DNA of 64,000 nucleotides from Brachybacterium epidermidis. Lineage in GTDB: Bacteria; Actinomycetota; Actinomycetes; Actinomycetales; Dermabacteraceae. This document shows positions 51,633 to 60,504 of the stretch, piece after piece. The stretch's first letter is position 1, and each line of letters opens with the position of its first letter. Under the pieces are notes generated by a model that saw only the letters and a list, made by a program, of their open reading frames with translations, was not told where the DNA came from and made no database searches. Both the position numbers and the translations under genes were made by a program. The stretch spans positions 1-64,000 of the forward strand of contig NZ_JADEYR010000002.1 in NCBI RefSeq assembly GCF_015209585.1, given 5' to 3'.

Positions 51633-53896
51633 GCACAGCCCCTCTCGACCCGGGATTGTACGAACTACTCGTCACAGCGGGAATGAGCGATCTGCTGCGG
51701 GACGCAGATTCCAGCGGACTCGTGCCGGTGACAGCTGAGGTCGATAGCGCGGACGTGGCTCACGTTCTTACACAGCACATCTCCACCGCCCTCAGCCAGG
51801 TTCTCGCCACGCTGCCCCGTGAAGAGCAGGTGGAACTTGCGAACCGTGTTCTGCAAGCGCTCCCCCCATCGGAACCCGCGGCGACCGTCGTCCCTGGCCC
51901 GCGCATGCTGACTTCCGTGAGTCAGCCGCCGGCACCCGCCCTGCCTCGACCATCCACACCATTGAGCGACGTTGCTCTCTTCACCAACTCGCGTATGGAC
52001 CCCCAGCTGGGTTCCGAGCTCCGTCTCGAGATGGCGAGTGCCGATCGCATCGACCTTCTGTGCGCCTTCGTGCAGTGGAGCGGTATTCGAGTACTGGAGG
52101 ATGCGCTCCGCGCCGCCGCCGAACGTGGGGTCAAAATTAGGGTGTTGACTACTACCTATATCGGAGCAACCGATCGCAAGGCGCTCGACTACTTCGTCCA
52201 GGCCCTGAATGCCGAGGTTCGCGTCAACTACGACGCCAAGTCCACGCATTTGCACGCCAAAGCGTGGATGTTCCACCGCGCCAGCGGGTACACCACGGCG
52301 TACGTCGGCAGCTCCAACATGAGCCGCGCCGCTCTTGTCGATGGACTCGAATGGAACGTTCGGCTTTCTCGCCAGGCCACTCCCAGTCTCCTGGACAAGT
52401 TCGAGTCCACCTTCGACACCTACTGGGACGACGCTGCCTTCGCCACGTACGACCCGGAAAGAGATGCCGCGTACCTCGACACTCTGCTCGCCCAGAACAG
52501 CGGTCGAAGCACCAGTGCATCCCTTGATGTCAGCCACCTCGATGTTCGCCCCTACCCACATCAGCAGGCGATGCTCAGTGATCTCACCTCAGAGCGCGAG
52601 GTGCACGGGCGGCACCAGAACCTCCTCGTTGCGGCGACGGGAACGGGCAAGACGGTGGTTGCCGCTCTGGACTACAAGCGGCAATGCCGTTCCCCTGGCC
52701 TGCGACCGACGCTGCTGTTCGTTGCGCATCGCAAAGAGATCCTGGAGCAAGCGCTTCGAACGTACCGAGATGTACTGAAGGATGGGAGCTTCGGCGAGCT
52801 CTTCGTCGGAAACTCCAAACCGGTACGAGGCCAGCATGTTTTCGCATCGATCCAATCGATAGCTCGACCTGATGGGCTCCACCGTTGGGCACGTGAGCGC
52901 TTCGAGATTGTCGTGATGGATGAGTTCCACCACGCCGAAGCTGCGACCTACCGGCGAGTGCTCGAGCACTTCGCACCTCGCGAGCTGCTGGGCCTCACGG
53001 CCACACCCGAGCGCGCCGATGGGGTCGATGTAGCGCAGGAGTTCTTCAACGGACGGGTCGCCAGCGAGCTGCGCCTGTGGGACGCACTCAGTGCCGACCT
53101 GCTCGTACCTTTCCACTACTTCGGTATCGCCGACGGGGTTGACCTTGGCAGCATCCGCTTCACCCGCGGTAGGTACGACGTCGACGAATTGAGCAAGCTC
53201 TACACCGGCAATACCGCGAGGGCTGCAAAGGTTCTCGCTGCTGTCCAGGACAAGGTCACTGACCCCACCCGTATGCGAGCACTCGGGTTCTGCGTCAGTG
53301 TCGACCACGCTCGCTTCATGGCTCAGGTGTTCAATGACGCTGGCCTCCCCGCCCTCGCTCTGTCCGGCGAGTCCCAGCCCCTGGAGCGCAGGCACGGTCT
53401 TGAGCGGCTGCGCGATGGCCAGCTGGCCTGCATCTTTGCCGTTGATCTGTTCAATGAGGGTCTCGACATCCCCATGATCGATACGGTCCTCATGCTGCGC
53501 CCAACGCAGTCCGCCACGATCTTCCTTCAACAGCTGGGGCGAGGGCTGCGTCGCGCAGACGACAAGGCCGTCCTGACGGTCCTCGACTTCGTCGGCCACC
53601 AGAACCAAGCCTTCCGCTTCGACTTGAAGTACCGCGCACTCACCGGCCTCTCCAGGAACAAGCTCGAGCACAGCATCGAAGCCGGGTTCCCCTTCCTCCC
53701 CCCGGGGTCCCAGATCGTCTTCGATCGCGTGGCCGAGGAGATCGTCCTCGAGAACGTCCGCAAGCAGCTGAAGCTCAGCACCAAGGATCTGGTGGTCGAC
53801 GTCCGCCAGCACAAGCCGGACGAGGTCCCGGCCAGCGACTACACGCTTAGCCTCGAGATTTCACGGGGGTGTGGTCTCGCCCGACGGACGGCATAA
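51629..53896 (+). CDS. PLD-nuclease/SF2 helicase (5' part of an IS-split gene)
   Basis: Reading frame of 755 codons whose last 15 come from the inserted IS. An N-terminal helical lead (1-110), then a phospholipase-D-type nuclease domain with THLHAKAW (H209, K211) and SSNMSRAAL, then an SF2 helicase: Walker A ATGTGKT (336-342), DEFH (431-434), TATPER (457-462) and motif VI-like QQLGRGLRR near 660. The natural chain would continue into the DUF3427 domain at 55561, giving 1045 residues. The break lies in codon 741 by insertion of an IS1380-type element. As it stands the protein keeps both nuclease and helicase but lacks DUF3427. Confidence 0.88.
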   Translation: MSTAPLDPGLYELLVTAGMSDLLRDADSSGLVPVTAEVDSADVAHVLTQHISTALSQVLATLPREEQVELANRVLQALPPSEPAATVVPGPRMLTSVSQPPAPALPRPSTPLSDVALFTNSRMDPQLGSELRLEMASADRIDLLCAFVQWSGIRVLEDALRAAAERGVKIRVLTTTYIGATDRKALDYFVQALNAEVRVNYDAKSTHLHAKAWMFHRASGYTTAYVGSSNMSRAALVDGLEWNVRLSRQATPSLLDKFESTFDTYWDDAAFATYDPERDAAYLDTLLAQNSGRSTSASLDVSHLDVRPYPHQQAMLSDLTSEREVHGRHQNLLVAATGTGKTVVAALDYKRQCRSPGLRPTLLFVAHRKEILEQALRTYRDVLKDGSFGELFVGNSKPVRGQHVFASIQSIARPDGLHRWARERFEIVVMDEFHHAEAATYRRVLEHFAPRELLGLTATPERADGVDVAQEFFNGRVASELRLWDALSADLLVPFHYFGIADGVDLGSIRFTRGRYDVDELSKLYTGNTARAAKVLAAVQDKVTDPTRMRALGFCVSVDHARFMAQVFNDAGLPALALSGESQPLERRHGLERLRDGQLACIFAVDLFNEGLDIPMIDTVLMLRPTQSATIFLQQLGRGLRRADDKAVLTVLDFVGHQNQAFRFDLKYRALTGLSRNKLEHSIEAGFPFLPPGSQIVFDRVAEEIVLENVRKQLKLSTKDLVVDVRQHKPDEVPASDYTLSLEISRGCGLARRTA

Positions 53897-53898
53897 AG

Positions 53899-53968
53899 AA
53901 AGGTGCTCCTGGCCTGGGATGATGCGGGGTGTTGAGTCTCGTAATCCCTGGCCGGAAGGAGCACCTTT
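53899..53968 (+). promoter_or_regulatory. Hairpin masking the transposase ribosome-binding site
   Basis: AAAGGTGCTCCT at 53899-53910 pairs perfectly with AGGAGCACCTTT at 53957-53968, 3 bp before the GTG start. The AGGAG of the second arm is the likely ribosome-binding site. An mRNA entering from the helicase gene would contain the whole hairpin and be translated poorly; transcripts starting between the arms would not. Comparable protection is known for IS10 and IS50. Confidence 0.7.
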
Positions 53969-53971
53969 CAG

Positions 53972-55384
53972 GTGTCCCACCCTACCTTGTTCTTCTACCC
54001 CCGTCCGCGCGTGGACATCGCTGAGGTCCCGGCGGCCGCGCATGCGGGCGCGGTGCTGCTGACCGGCACGATCCACGCCACCGGCCTCGCCCCTTCGCTG
54101 CGTGAAGCTCTGGATCCGTGGACGAAGCCACTGGCCGAGCATCACGCCTCGAAGGTCCTGCTGGACCTCGCGATGACTCTCGCGATCGGCGGCGAGCACG
54201 CTTCGGATACTGATCTGCTGCGATGCGAACCGGGACTGTTCGGAGACGTCGCCTCGGCCCCAACGATCTCCAGGAACCTGACCACGCTGGCCGAGGACGC
54301 ACCCGCCGTGGTCGAGGCGATCTCCCAGGCCCGCCGCATCGCGCGGGAACGGGCCTGGGCACTGGCCGGCGACCACTCCCCGGTCCGCAGGGTCAGTGCG
54401 CAGAATCCGCTGGTCATCGACCTCGACGCCACCCTGATCAACGTCCACAGCGAGAAGGAGCAGGCTGCACCGACGTTCAAACGCGGCTTCGGTTACCACC
54501 CCCTGTGCGCTTTCCTGGACCACGGCAGCGAAGGAACCGGGGAACCGCTGGCGATCCACCTGCGCCCCGGCAACGCCGGTTCCAACACCGCCGCCGATCA
54601 CATCACCATCACCAGGCAGGCCCTTGCGCAGCTCCCGGCTGGTCTGCTCTCCTCCGGCGGAAGGGGGTCGAAGAAGGTCCTGATCCGCACCGACGGAGCC
54701 GGTGGCACCAAGGACTTCGTCAAGTGGCTGACCGGGCAGCGTCTGGCCTACTCAGTCGGGTTCACCCTCCCCGCGAACACTCCCGACCTGCTGGAACGTA
54801 TCGATGAGGCGAAGACGTGGACTCCTGCCTACGACACCGACACCGACGGGATCCGCGACGGAGCATGGGTCGCGGAACTGACCGGGCTGCTGGATCTTCA
54901 GGGTTGGCCGCCCGGGATGCGGGTGATCGTGCGGAAGGAACGTCCTCATCCTGGGGCGCAGCTGCGGATCACCGATCACGAGGGGATGCGCATCACCGCG
55001 TTCGCGACCAACACCCCGCGCGGCCAACTTCCCGTGCTCGAGCTGCGACACCGCCGCCGCGCACGATGCGAAGACCGGATCCGCAACGCCAAGGACATGG
55101 GCTTGATGAAGTTCCCGCTGCAGGGCTTCGCGCAGAACCAGGTCTGGTGCCAGATCATCCAGCTCGCTAGCGAGCTCGTCGCCTGGATGCAGACCATCGC
55201 GCTGACCGGCCATGATGCGCGGAAGTGGGAGCCCAAACGGCTCCGCGCACGGCTGTTCGAGATCCCCGCGACCCTCGTGCGCCGCAGCCGGCACAACCTC
55301 CTCCACCTCGCCCAGCACGCTCCCGAAGCCCGCACCGTCCTAACCGGCGTCAACCGGCTCCGCATTGCCGTCGCGCAGACCTGA
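53972..55384 (+). CDS. IS1380-family transposase
   Basis: 470 residues, intact. DDE residues are probably D150 or D152 (VIDLDATL), D241 (IRTDGAG) and E367 (RCEDRIRNAKD). The family block FPLQGFAQNQVWCQIIQLASELVAW is present near residue 385. GTG start at 53972 follows a sequestered AGGAG. No frameshift, so the element may still move. Confidence 0.92.
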   Translation: MSHPTLFFYPRPRVDIAEVPAAAHAGAVLLTGTIHATGLAPSLREALDPWTKPLAEHHASKVLLDLAMTLAIGGEHASDTDLLRCEPGLFGDVASAPTISRNLTTLAEDAPAVVEAISQARRIARERAWALAGDHSPVRRVSAQNPLVIDLDATLINVHSEKEQAAPTFKRGFGYHPLCAFLDHGSEGTGEPLAIHLRPGNAGSNTAADHITITRQALAQLPAGLLSSGGRGSKKVLIRTDGAGGTKDFVKWLTGQRLAYSVGFTLPANTPDLLERIDEAKTWTPAYDTDTDGIRDGAWVAELTGLLDLQGWPPGMRVIVRKERPHPGAQLRITDHEGMRITAFATNTPRGQLPVLELRHRRRARCEDRIRNAKDMGLMKFPLQGFAQNQVWCQIIQLASELVAWMQTIALTGHDARKWEPKRLRARLFEIPATLVRRSRHNLLHLAQHAPEARTVLTGVNRLRIAVAQT

Positions 55385-55560
55385 TCCGGCAAGGCCGCCC
55401 GTCCCTACGACCAGCAGCATCTCTTCTCGGGAGTGGAACCCGACCGCCCGCAACGGACACTGCGACGATCTGTCATACCCGAATGCCAGAATCAGCAGCT
55501 GAACACCGGCAACGACGCCGACCGCGACCGCTCACCAGCCCGATGAAAGATCGAGGTTAG

Positions 55561-56476
55561 CAACTACCTGCGAGAAGCCGAGCGCTCTCTCGCCGACGTC
55601 TACACTCCTCCCACCCGCAGCTTCCAAGGACAAAAGAGGCCTTCAAGTTGGTCCACTCTGGTGGATTGGGCCTTCCCGTCGTCGCGAACGGTCGTCAGCA
55701 GCGATACCGATGATGTGCTGCTCCGGCGCGTGGGGGCGCTTACCCATGTGGATGATCCGGACCGGATCCAGGCTTACCGGGAGCTCCTCAAAACGAAAGA
55801 ACCCGTCGACAACGGGGTGAACCGGCTCTATGCATCGATGCTGTACTACTCGTTCTGGCCCAGCGAAGGGCCGGGCCTGGAGCAGGGCATTGAGATGATC
55901 CGTTCGCGACCGCGAGTCGTAGAGGAGATCCTCCGGCTTCTCGAGTTCCTTCATATCGAATCCCGAGTGAATCCGCAGCCCCTACCGGGCAGCCTTGGAA
56001 TGACGCCATTGCGCTCGCACTCCCGGTACTCGCGCGAGGAGCTCCTTGCCGGCCTCGGGCTGGGAACCCTGGACAAGGGATCGCCGGGTTCCATCCGTGA
56101 AGGTGTGAAATGGCTGCCCTCGATGAGAACCGATGCCCTCATGGTGACGCTGAAGAAGTCAGAGGCGGACTACTCTCCCACCACCATGTACCGGGACTTC
56201 GCGATCAACCAAGACGCGTTCCATTGGGAGTCCCAGAGCACGACGAGTTCCGCTAGCCCCACTGGCCGGCGCTACATCGAGCACGAGGCACTCGGGACCA
56301 GCGTCGTCCTTTTTGTACGGCGAGCAAAGACGGGCGACATTGGGACAGAACCGTACACCTGCCTGGGGACGGTCCGCTTCGACCACAGCACGGGCTCTCG
56401 ACCGATGCAGATCGTATGGAAACTGGACCGCGAGATGCCTGTGGAGCTGTTCCTCGCAGCTAAGGCCGCCGCGTAA
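55561..56476 (+). pseudogene. DUF3427 domain: 3' part of the IS-split helicase gene
   Basis: Continues codon 741 of the helicase: with the IS removed, DYTLS runs into NYLREAERSLADVY and then LVDWAFPSSRTVV. The domain itself is recognised from YSREELLAGLGLG, DALMVTLKKSEADYSPTTMYRDFAINQDAFHWESQS, TGRRYIEH, VLFVRRAK and SRPMQIVWKL, which match DUF3427. DUF3427 is found at the C-terminus of PLD-SF2 helicases. No convincing start codon or ribosome-binding site opens this part; a GTG at 55661 is the first candidate. Expression is therefore doubtful. Confidence 0.9.
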
Positions 56477-56610
56477 CCCACCCCACTGCATCGCCCCGAT
56501 CCCTCCACATGCGTGGGAGACCCCGCTACCATCCCTCACGCTGCCCGCGGGCAGGACGGCACGGCCCTCACGGGCCGCCGCCCCGAATCTCCGACGCACA
56601 GGAGTAGCTC

Positions 56611-57516
56611 GTGTCCGAGCCTTCCTCGCAGGCGGGAGCCGGAGACAACCGGCCCCCGCAGAACCAGGCACGCCCCGCTACGCCCGGGGTGCGTGTGAAC
56701 AGCCCCCACGTGGTGCCGCAGGGGCCCGCCCCGCAGTCCCCGGAGATCCAGCCGCCCGCCGCTGGCGCACAGTTCCAGCCAGTTCCCACCGCTGGCCCTC
56801 AGCCGTCTACCGGCCCGTCGGCTGCAGTGAGCCAGCCTCCATCGGGCGCGCATCACCCCCGGCCCCCCGCCGCGCCCGCACCTGGTGCCGGTCGCGCCGC
56901 TCCCCCACCGGATGACCTGTTCGCAGGCTCGGCCGCACCGCCCGACGAGGACTCCCCGAACCGCACCCGGAACCTGCTGGCCTGCGGAGGCTGCCTGCTG
57001 CTGGCGCTGCTGCTGGCCGCGGGGCTCTTCCTCGGGTACCAGTGGATCACCCCGGACGAGGGCTCCTACAAGCACCCGGAGACCCCCACCGCCGAGCAGT
57101 CCGAGGCCCCTGCCGAGGCAGAGCAGCCCTCCGAGGAGGAACCGGCTGAGGAGGTCTCCCCCGCGCCCGAGGGTGCGCAGGAGCTCAGTGCCCTGGTCTC
57201 CCCCAGTGGGAACATCCACTGCACACTCAGCGGTGATGACGTCTCCTGCAGCCTCGAGGAGCACTTCCTGGAGAACAACACCGGCGGCGAGTGCACCGAG
57301 GACGCCCCCTTCGCCGTGCGCGTGGGCGCCGAGGGCGAACCGCAGCTGGACTGCGGGCAGAGCGTCGCCAGCGGTGATGCCGCGGAGCTGGCCTATGGGG
57401 AGTCCGCGAAGAACGGCAACGTGGCCTGCACCAGCGAATCCTCCGGGATGACCTGCTGGAACACCCGCACTGGGACGGGCTTCACGGTCGCGAAGGATAC
57501 GTACGAGACGTTCTGA
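56611..57516 (+). CDS. Exported/membrane protein with Pro-rich lead and DUF6636-like Cys domain
   Basis: 301 residues. A 120-residue cytoplasmic region rich in Pro/Ala/Gln, a membrane helix (LLACGGCLLLALLLAAGLFLGYQWI), an acidic Glu/Pro linker (~155-190) and a C-terminal extracytoplasmic domain with Cys residues in HCTLSG, VSCSLEE, ECTEDAP, LDCGQS, ACTSES and TCWNTRTG. The start SPSGNIHC and the end CWNTRTGTGFTVAK are typical of small DUF6636-type secreted domains. Disulphide bonds are likely. GTG at 56611 has AGGAG upstream. Function unknown; not coupled to neighbours. Confidence 0.75.
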   Translation: MSEPSSQAGAGDNRPPQNQARPATPGVRVNSPHVVPQGPAPQSPEIQPPAAGAQFQPVPTAGPQPSTGPSAAVSQPPSGAHHPRPPAAPAPGAGRAAPPPDDLFAGSAAPPDEDSPNRTRNLLACGGCLLLALLLAAGLFLGYQWITPDEGSYKHPETPTAEQSEAPAEAEQPSEEEPAEEVSPAPEGAQELSALVSPSGNIHCTLSGDDVSCSLEEHFLENNTGGECTEDAPFAVRVGAEGEPQLDCGQSVASGDAAELAYGESAKNGNVACTSESSGMTCWNTRTGTGFTVAKDTYETF

Positions 57517-57588
57517 CCCGGTGCGCCCCGCGCGGATGCGTCTGGAGACCGCACCCGCCGTGCAGCAACTATCGGGACCGCACGTCCC

Positions 57589-57656
57589 GTTAACGTTAGC
57601 AGGGCACGCATGCGTTGCTAACGTTAACAGCGACACGCCAGGCTGTTAACGTTAGC
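57589..57656. repeat. Three 12-bp repeats at 28-bp intervals before an AAA ATPase
   Basis: GTTAACGTTAGC occurs at 57589-57600 and 57645-57656, and its exact reverse complement GCTAACGTTAAC at 57617-57628. Starts are exactly 28 bp apart, and the last copy ends 3 bp before the ATG at 57660. Each copy includes the AACGTT palindrome. Binding here would block both transcription and translation initiation, so a tight autoregulatory operator is likely. Confidence 0.8.
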
Positions 57657-57659
57657 AAC

Positions 57660-58901
57660 ATGCGCCGCTCCGTGAATTGTCCCTTCAGCGTCCAGCCCGA
57701 TGTGGTCCCACCCATATGGGCCGGCCGGCATGACGAGATCAACGACTGGGTCGACATCGTGCGGCCTCGACGCGTGGACGGTCTGTCGGAGCGACCGCGC
57801 CTGATTCTGGGAGAGGCTGGTCTCGGCAAGTCCACGCTCGTCGGGTACATCACGGAGGACGCGAAGCAGCGTGGGGACCTCGTGACCGGTCAGCTGCGCA
57901 TTCCGCTCGGTGCCGACCCGCTGTCGATCCTGGCGAGCGCTCTGGTCGATCTCTCCGGCGAGATCGGCTTCAACAAGGCCGACGCGAAGATCGGCGGCCT
58001 GCTCTCCCGCGTCACCTCGATCTCGGCCAAGGGTGTCTCCATAGCGATGCGGGAGAAGGAGGCCCCGGAGGCGTTCGCAGCGGTACGGGAGCTGATGATC
58101 CGCATCGGCGAGGCCGCGGTGGCCAGGAAGGACACGGTCATCCTGATCCACCTCGACGAGGTCCAGAACATCACTGACGAGGCGGTGCTGTCCCAGCTGC
58201 TCATCGTCCTCGGGGACGTCACAGCGACCAGGGTCGGCGTCAGGACGGCGTCGAACATGACCATCGAGCGCTACCTGCCGATCGCGGTCTACCTCACCGG
58301 ACTTCCGGACTTCTGGGACATCGCTTCGGCGAGGCGAGGAGCGACCTTCGGTCGTCGGTTCGACCGTAGGGTCCTCTCACCGCTGAGCGACAAGGACCTC
58401 GAATCCGCTCTGCAGTCCTTCGTGATGGACGGCTGGCCGGTGCCGGATGGGGAGGGAGGCACGACTCGAATCGGGATGCAGCCCGATGCTCGGGACGCGA
58501 TTCTCGACCTCTGCCAGGGCGAGCCCTTCCTCTTCCAGCTCGCCGGCTACCACGCCTGGTACGCCGGGGACTCGGAGATCATCACACGCGAACAGGTGCT
58601 GCACGGCTGGCGGACGGCCAAGCGTGAGGCCTTGTCCCATGTCGAACGGATCCTCGAGCGGCTTCCGGAGCGTGAGGAGCAGATGATCCAGGCGATGGCG
58701 GCTCTTCCTCCCGAGGAGCGATCGCTGAAGAACATCGCCCGCGAGATGGGCTATTCCAACTCGACGCAGGTCGCCTCTTTCGCGAGACGATTGGACACGA
58801 CACGCGGCCTCATCAACCGCGGCGCGGTGTACAGCTTCCGTCACCGCGCGCTCGAGGCACATCTCGTTCGTGACTGGCCGGAGATCCCCGCGGGGCACTG
58901 A
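57660..58901 (+). CDS. AAA ATPase of ORC/TniB-like type with C-terminal winged helix
   Basis: 413 residues. Walker A GEAGLGKST (51-59), Walker B VILIHLDEVQN (160-170), an arginine-finger-like region FGRRFDRRVLSPLSDKDLESAL, and a C-terminal winged helix (NIAREMGYSNSTQVASFARRLDTTRGLI). ORC/Cdc6-like stand-alone ATPases of this kind occur in mobile or defence islands, but no partner nuclease or transposase is adjacent. The open frame extends 15 codons upstream through the repeats; the ATG at 57660 is the natural start because the repeat block ends just before it. Convergent with the fucosidase gene 8 bp away. Confidence 0.8.
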   Translation: MRRSVNCPFSVQPDVVPPIWAGRHDEINDWVDIVRPRRVDGLSERPRLILGEAGLGKSTLVGYITEDAKQRGDLVTGQLRIPLGADPLSILASALVDLSGEIGFNKADAKIGGLLSRVTSISAKGVSIAMREKEAPEAFAAVRELMIRIGEAAVARKDTVILIHLDEVQNITDEAVLSQLLIVLGDVTATRVGVRTASNMTIERYLPIAVYLTGLPDFWDIASARRGATFGRRFDRRVLSPLSDKDLESALQSFVMDGWPVPDGEGGTTRIGMQPDARDAILDLCQGEPFLFQLAGYHAWYAGDSEIITREQVLHGWRTAKREALSHVERILERLPEREEQMIQAMAALPPEERSLKNIAREMGYSNSTQVASFARRLDTTRGLINRGAVYSFRHRALEAHLVRDWPEIPAGH

Positions 58902-58908
58902 GCCGAGG

Positions 58909-60447
58909 TCAAGCCAGTGGGCCTGACCGTACCGGCAGCGTCACCACCGCCACCGGATCGCTGGCATCACCCGGCGTGAGCACCACCCGGTCGCCGTCCA
59001 CGTGGGCGGCGGCCGGCTCCTCCTGCTGGTCATCGTCGTCATCGCGGTCGGGACCGTCGGGCACCGAGCGGGCGTCGTCCGCGCGGTCGGCGTCCTCCCG
59101 CTCACCCGGGCCTACCGAACCGGCCGCTTCGTCGGTGCCGTCGCTGGCGCCACCGGCGGCGCCCTTCTTCTCGCCGCGCTCGGGCACCTCGGCGAGCTCA
59201 CGGATCGCGGCGGAGACCTCGGCGCTGAGCCGCACCTCACCGGCCTCGGGGTCCAGCAGCAGCACGTGCAGCTGCTCCTGGCCGGTGCCGTCGGTCCCGC
59301 GAGTGAACCGCACACCCTCCGGCGGGGTCCTCACGGCCTCGTGCATCCAGGGGCGGGTCGCGTAGATCGCCTCGCCGTACTCGTTGATCCACGCGCCCAG
59401 CTCCTCCAGGGCGAGGGTCTGCAGCTCGGGGATGGTGCCGTCGGCGCGGGGGCCGATGTTCAGCAGCAGGTTGCCGTTCTTGGAGACCACGTCCACCAGC
59501 AGACGGATCACCTCAGCGCCCGTCAGGGCGTGTTCGGCGGATTCGTCGTGGTTGAAGCCGAAGCTCAGGCCCAGGCCGCGGGTGGCCTCGAACACCTCGT
59601 CCTGCACGGAGTCGATGTCCTGGTACTCGCGGGTGGCCACGCCGTGCACGGGCACGCCCCAGCGGTCGTTGACCATGCCGCCGGGCACCTTCTGGAGGTA
59701 CTCGCGGAAGATCTGCTGCAGGGAGTTTGGGCCGTCGTGCTTGCCGGCATCGGGCCAGTCGATGTCGTTCCACAGGATGTCCGGGGAGAACCTGTCGATC
59801 AGCTCGCGTAGCTGGGCGGCGGCGAAGGCCGCGAACTCCTCGTCATTGCGGCGGAAGGAGAACAGCTCCTCGTGGGAGGTGATGGGCCCGAAGTCGCTCT
59901 CGTGCCAGTCCAGCGCCCCGGAGTAGTACAGGCCGAAGCGCAGACCGGCAGCACGAGCGGCCTCCTCGAGCTTCGCGATCAGGTCACGGCCCGGCTTGTG
60001 GTGGGCAGCGGTGAAGTCGGTGGTCTGGCTGTCCCACAGGCAGAAGCCGTCGTGGTGCTTGGAGGTGGGCACCAGGTACTTCGCGCCGGCCTTGCGGGCC
60101 AGCTGCACCATGGCGGCGGGGCTGGACCGGATCGGTTCCCACGAGTCGGCGAAGTCCTCGTAGTCGTGGTCCTCCCCGAACAGCTTCAGGTGCCGCTCGC
60201 GGGTGGGGCTGCCCTCGATGCGCACGGTGTTGGCGTACCACTCGGCGTACTGGTGGCGGGCGTAGGCGTTGTCCTCGGTGACGTCGGAGCGGTCCAGCAC
60301 ATCGGCCCAGCCGGGCACGGAGAACAGACCCCAGTGGATGAAGATGCCGAACTTGGCGTCGCGGTACCAGTCCGGGACGGTGAGATCGGGGTAGGCGCTC
60401 GCGGGGGCGGCGTCCTCGGGGCCGTGGCGGTCATCGAAGCTGATCAT
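58909..60447 (-). CDS. GH29 alpha-L-fucosidase
   Basis: 512 residues. Family block YRDAKFGIFIHWGLFSVPGWADVL (28-51), KHHDGFCLWDS and the nucleophile D228 in ILWNDIDWPD. ATG at 60447 (AGGAG upstream). A C-terminal beta-sandwich is split by a 60-residue acidic/Gly-rich insert (about 430-485, including DRDDDDDQQEEP), unusual for the family. No signal peptide; cytoplasmic. Removes alpha-fucose from host- or plant-derived oligosaccharides. Not in an operon. Confidence 0.92.
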   Translation of the reverse strand: MISFDDRHGPEDAAPASAYPDLTVPDWYRDAKFGIFIHWGLFSVPGWADVLDRSDVTEDNAYARHQYAEWYANTVRIEGSPTRERHLKLFGEDHDYEDFADSWEPIRSSPAAMVQLARKAGAKYLVPTSKHHDGFCLWDSQTTDFTAAHHKPGRDLIAKLEEAARAAGLRFGLYYSGALDWHESDFGPITSHEELFSFRRNDEEFAAFAAAQLRELIDRFSPDILWNDIDWPDAGKHDGPNSLQQIFREYLQKVPGGMVNDRWGVPVHGVATREYQDIDSVQDEVFEATRGLGLSFGFNHDESAEHALTGAEVIRLLVDVVSKNGNLLLNIGPRADGTIPELQTLALEELGAWINEYGEAIYATRPWMHEAVRTPPEGVRFTRGTDGTGQEQLHVLLLDPEAGEVRLSAEVSAAIRELAEVPERGEKKGAAGGASDGTDEAAGSVGPGEREDADRADDARSVPDGPDRDDDDDQQEEPAAAHVDGDRVVLTPGDASDPVAVVTLPVRSGPLA

Positions 60448-60504
60448 CAGGGTCTCCTGCGAGGTCGGGGGGGCGCCCTTCCACCGTATCGGGAGTCGTG
60501 GCAC

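Larger units (their letters stand above)
53851..55556 (+). mobile_element. Complete IS1380-family insertion sequence (1706 bp)
   Basis: Left end CCTCGAGATTTCACGGGGGT and, on the complementary strand at the right end, CCTCGATCTTTCATCGGGCT form imperfect terminal inverted repeats. TTAG stands at both 53847-53850 and 55557-55560 as a 4-bp target duplication, the length typical of this family. Inside is a single intact transposase. Removing the element and one TTAG reconnects the helicase reading frame exactly, so insertion was clean and probably recent. Confidence 0.93.

Noticed and set aside
55385-55556. A small gene between the transposase and the DUF3427 part
   Set aside because: This is the right end of the IS; the short frames here have no ribosome-binding site and end at the terminal repeat.
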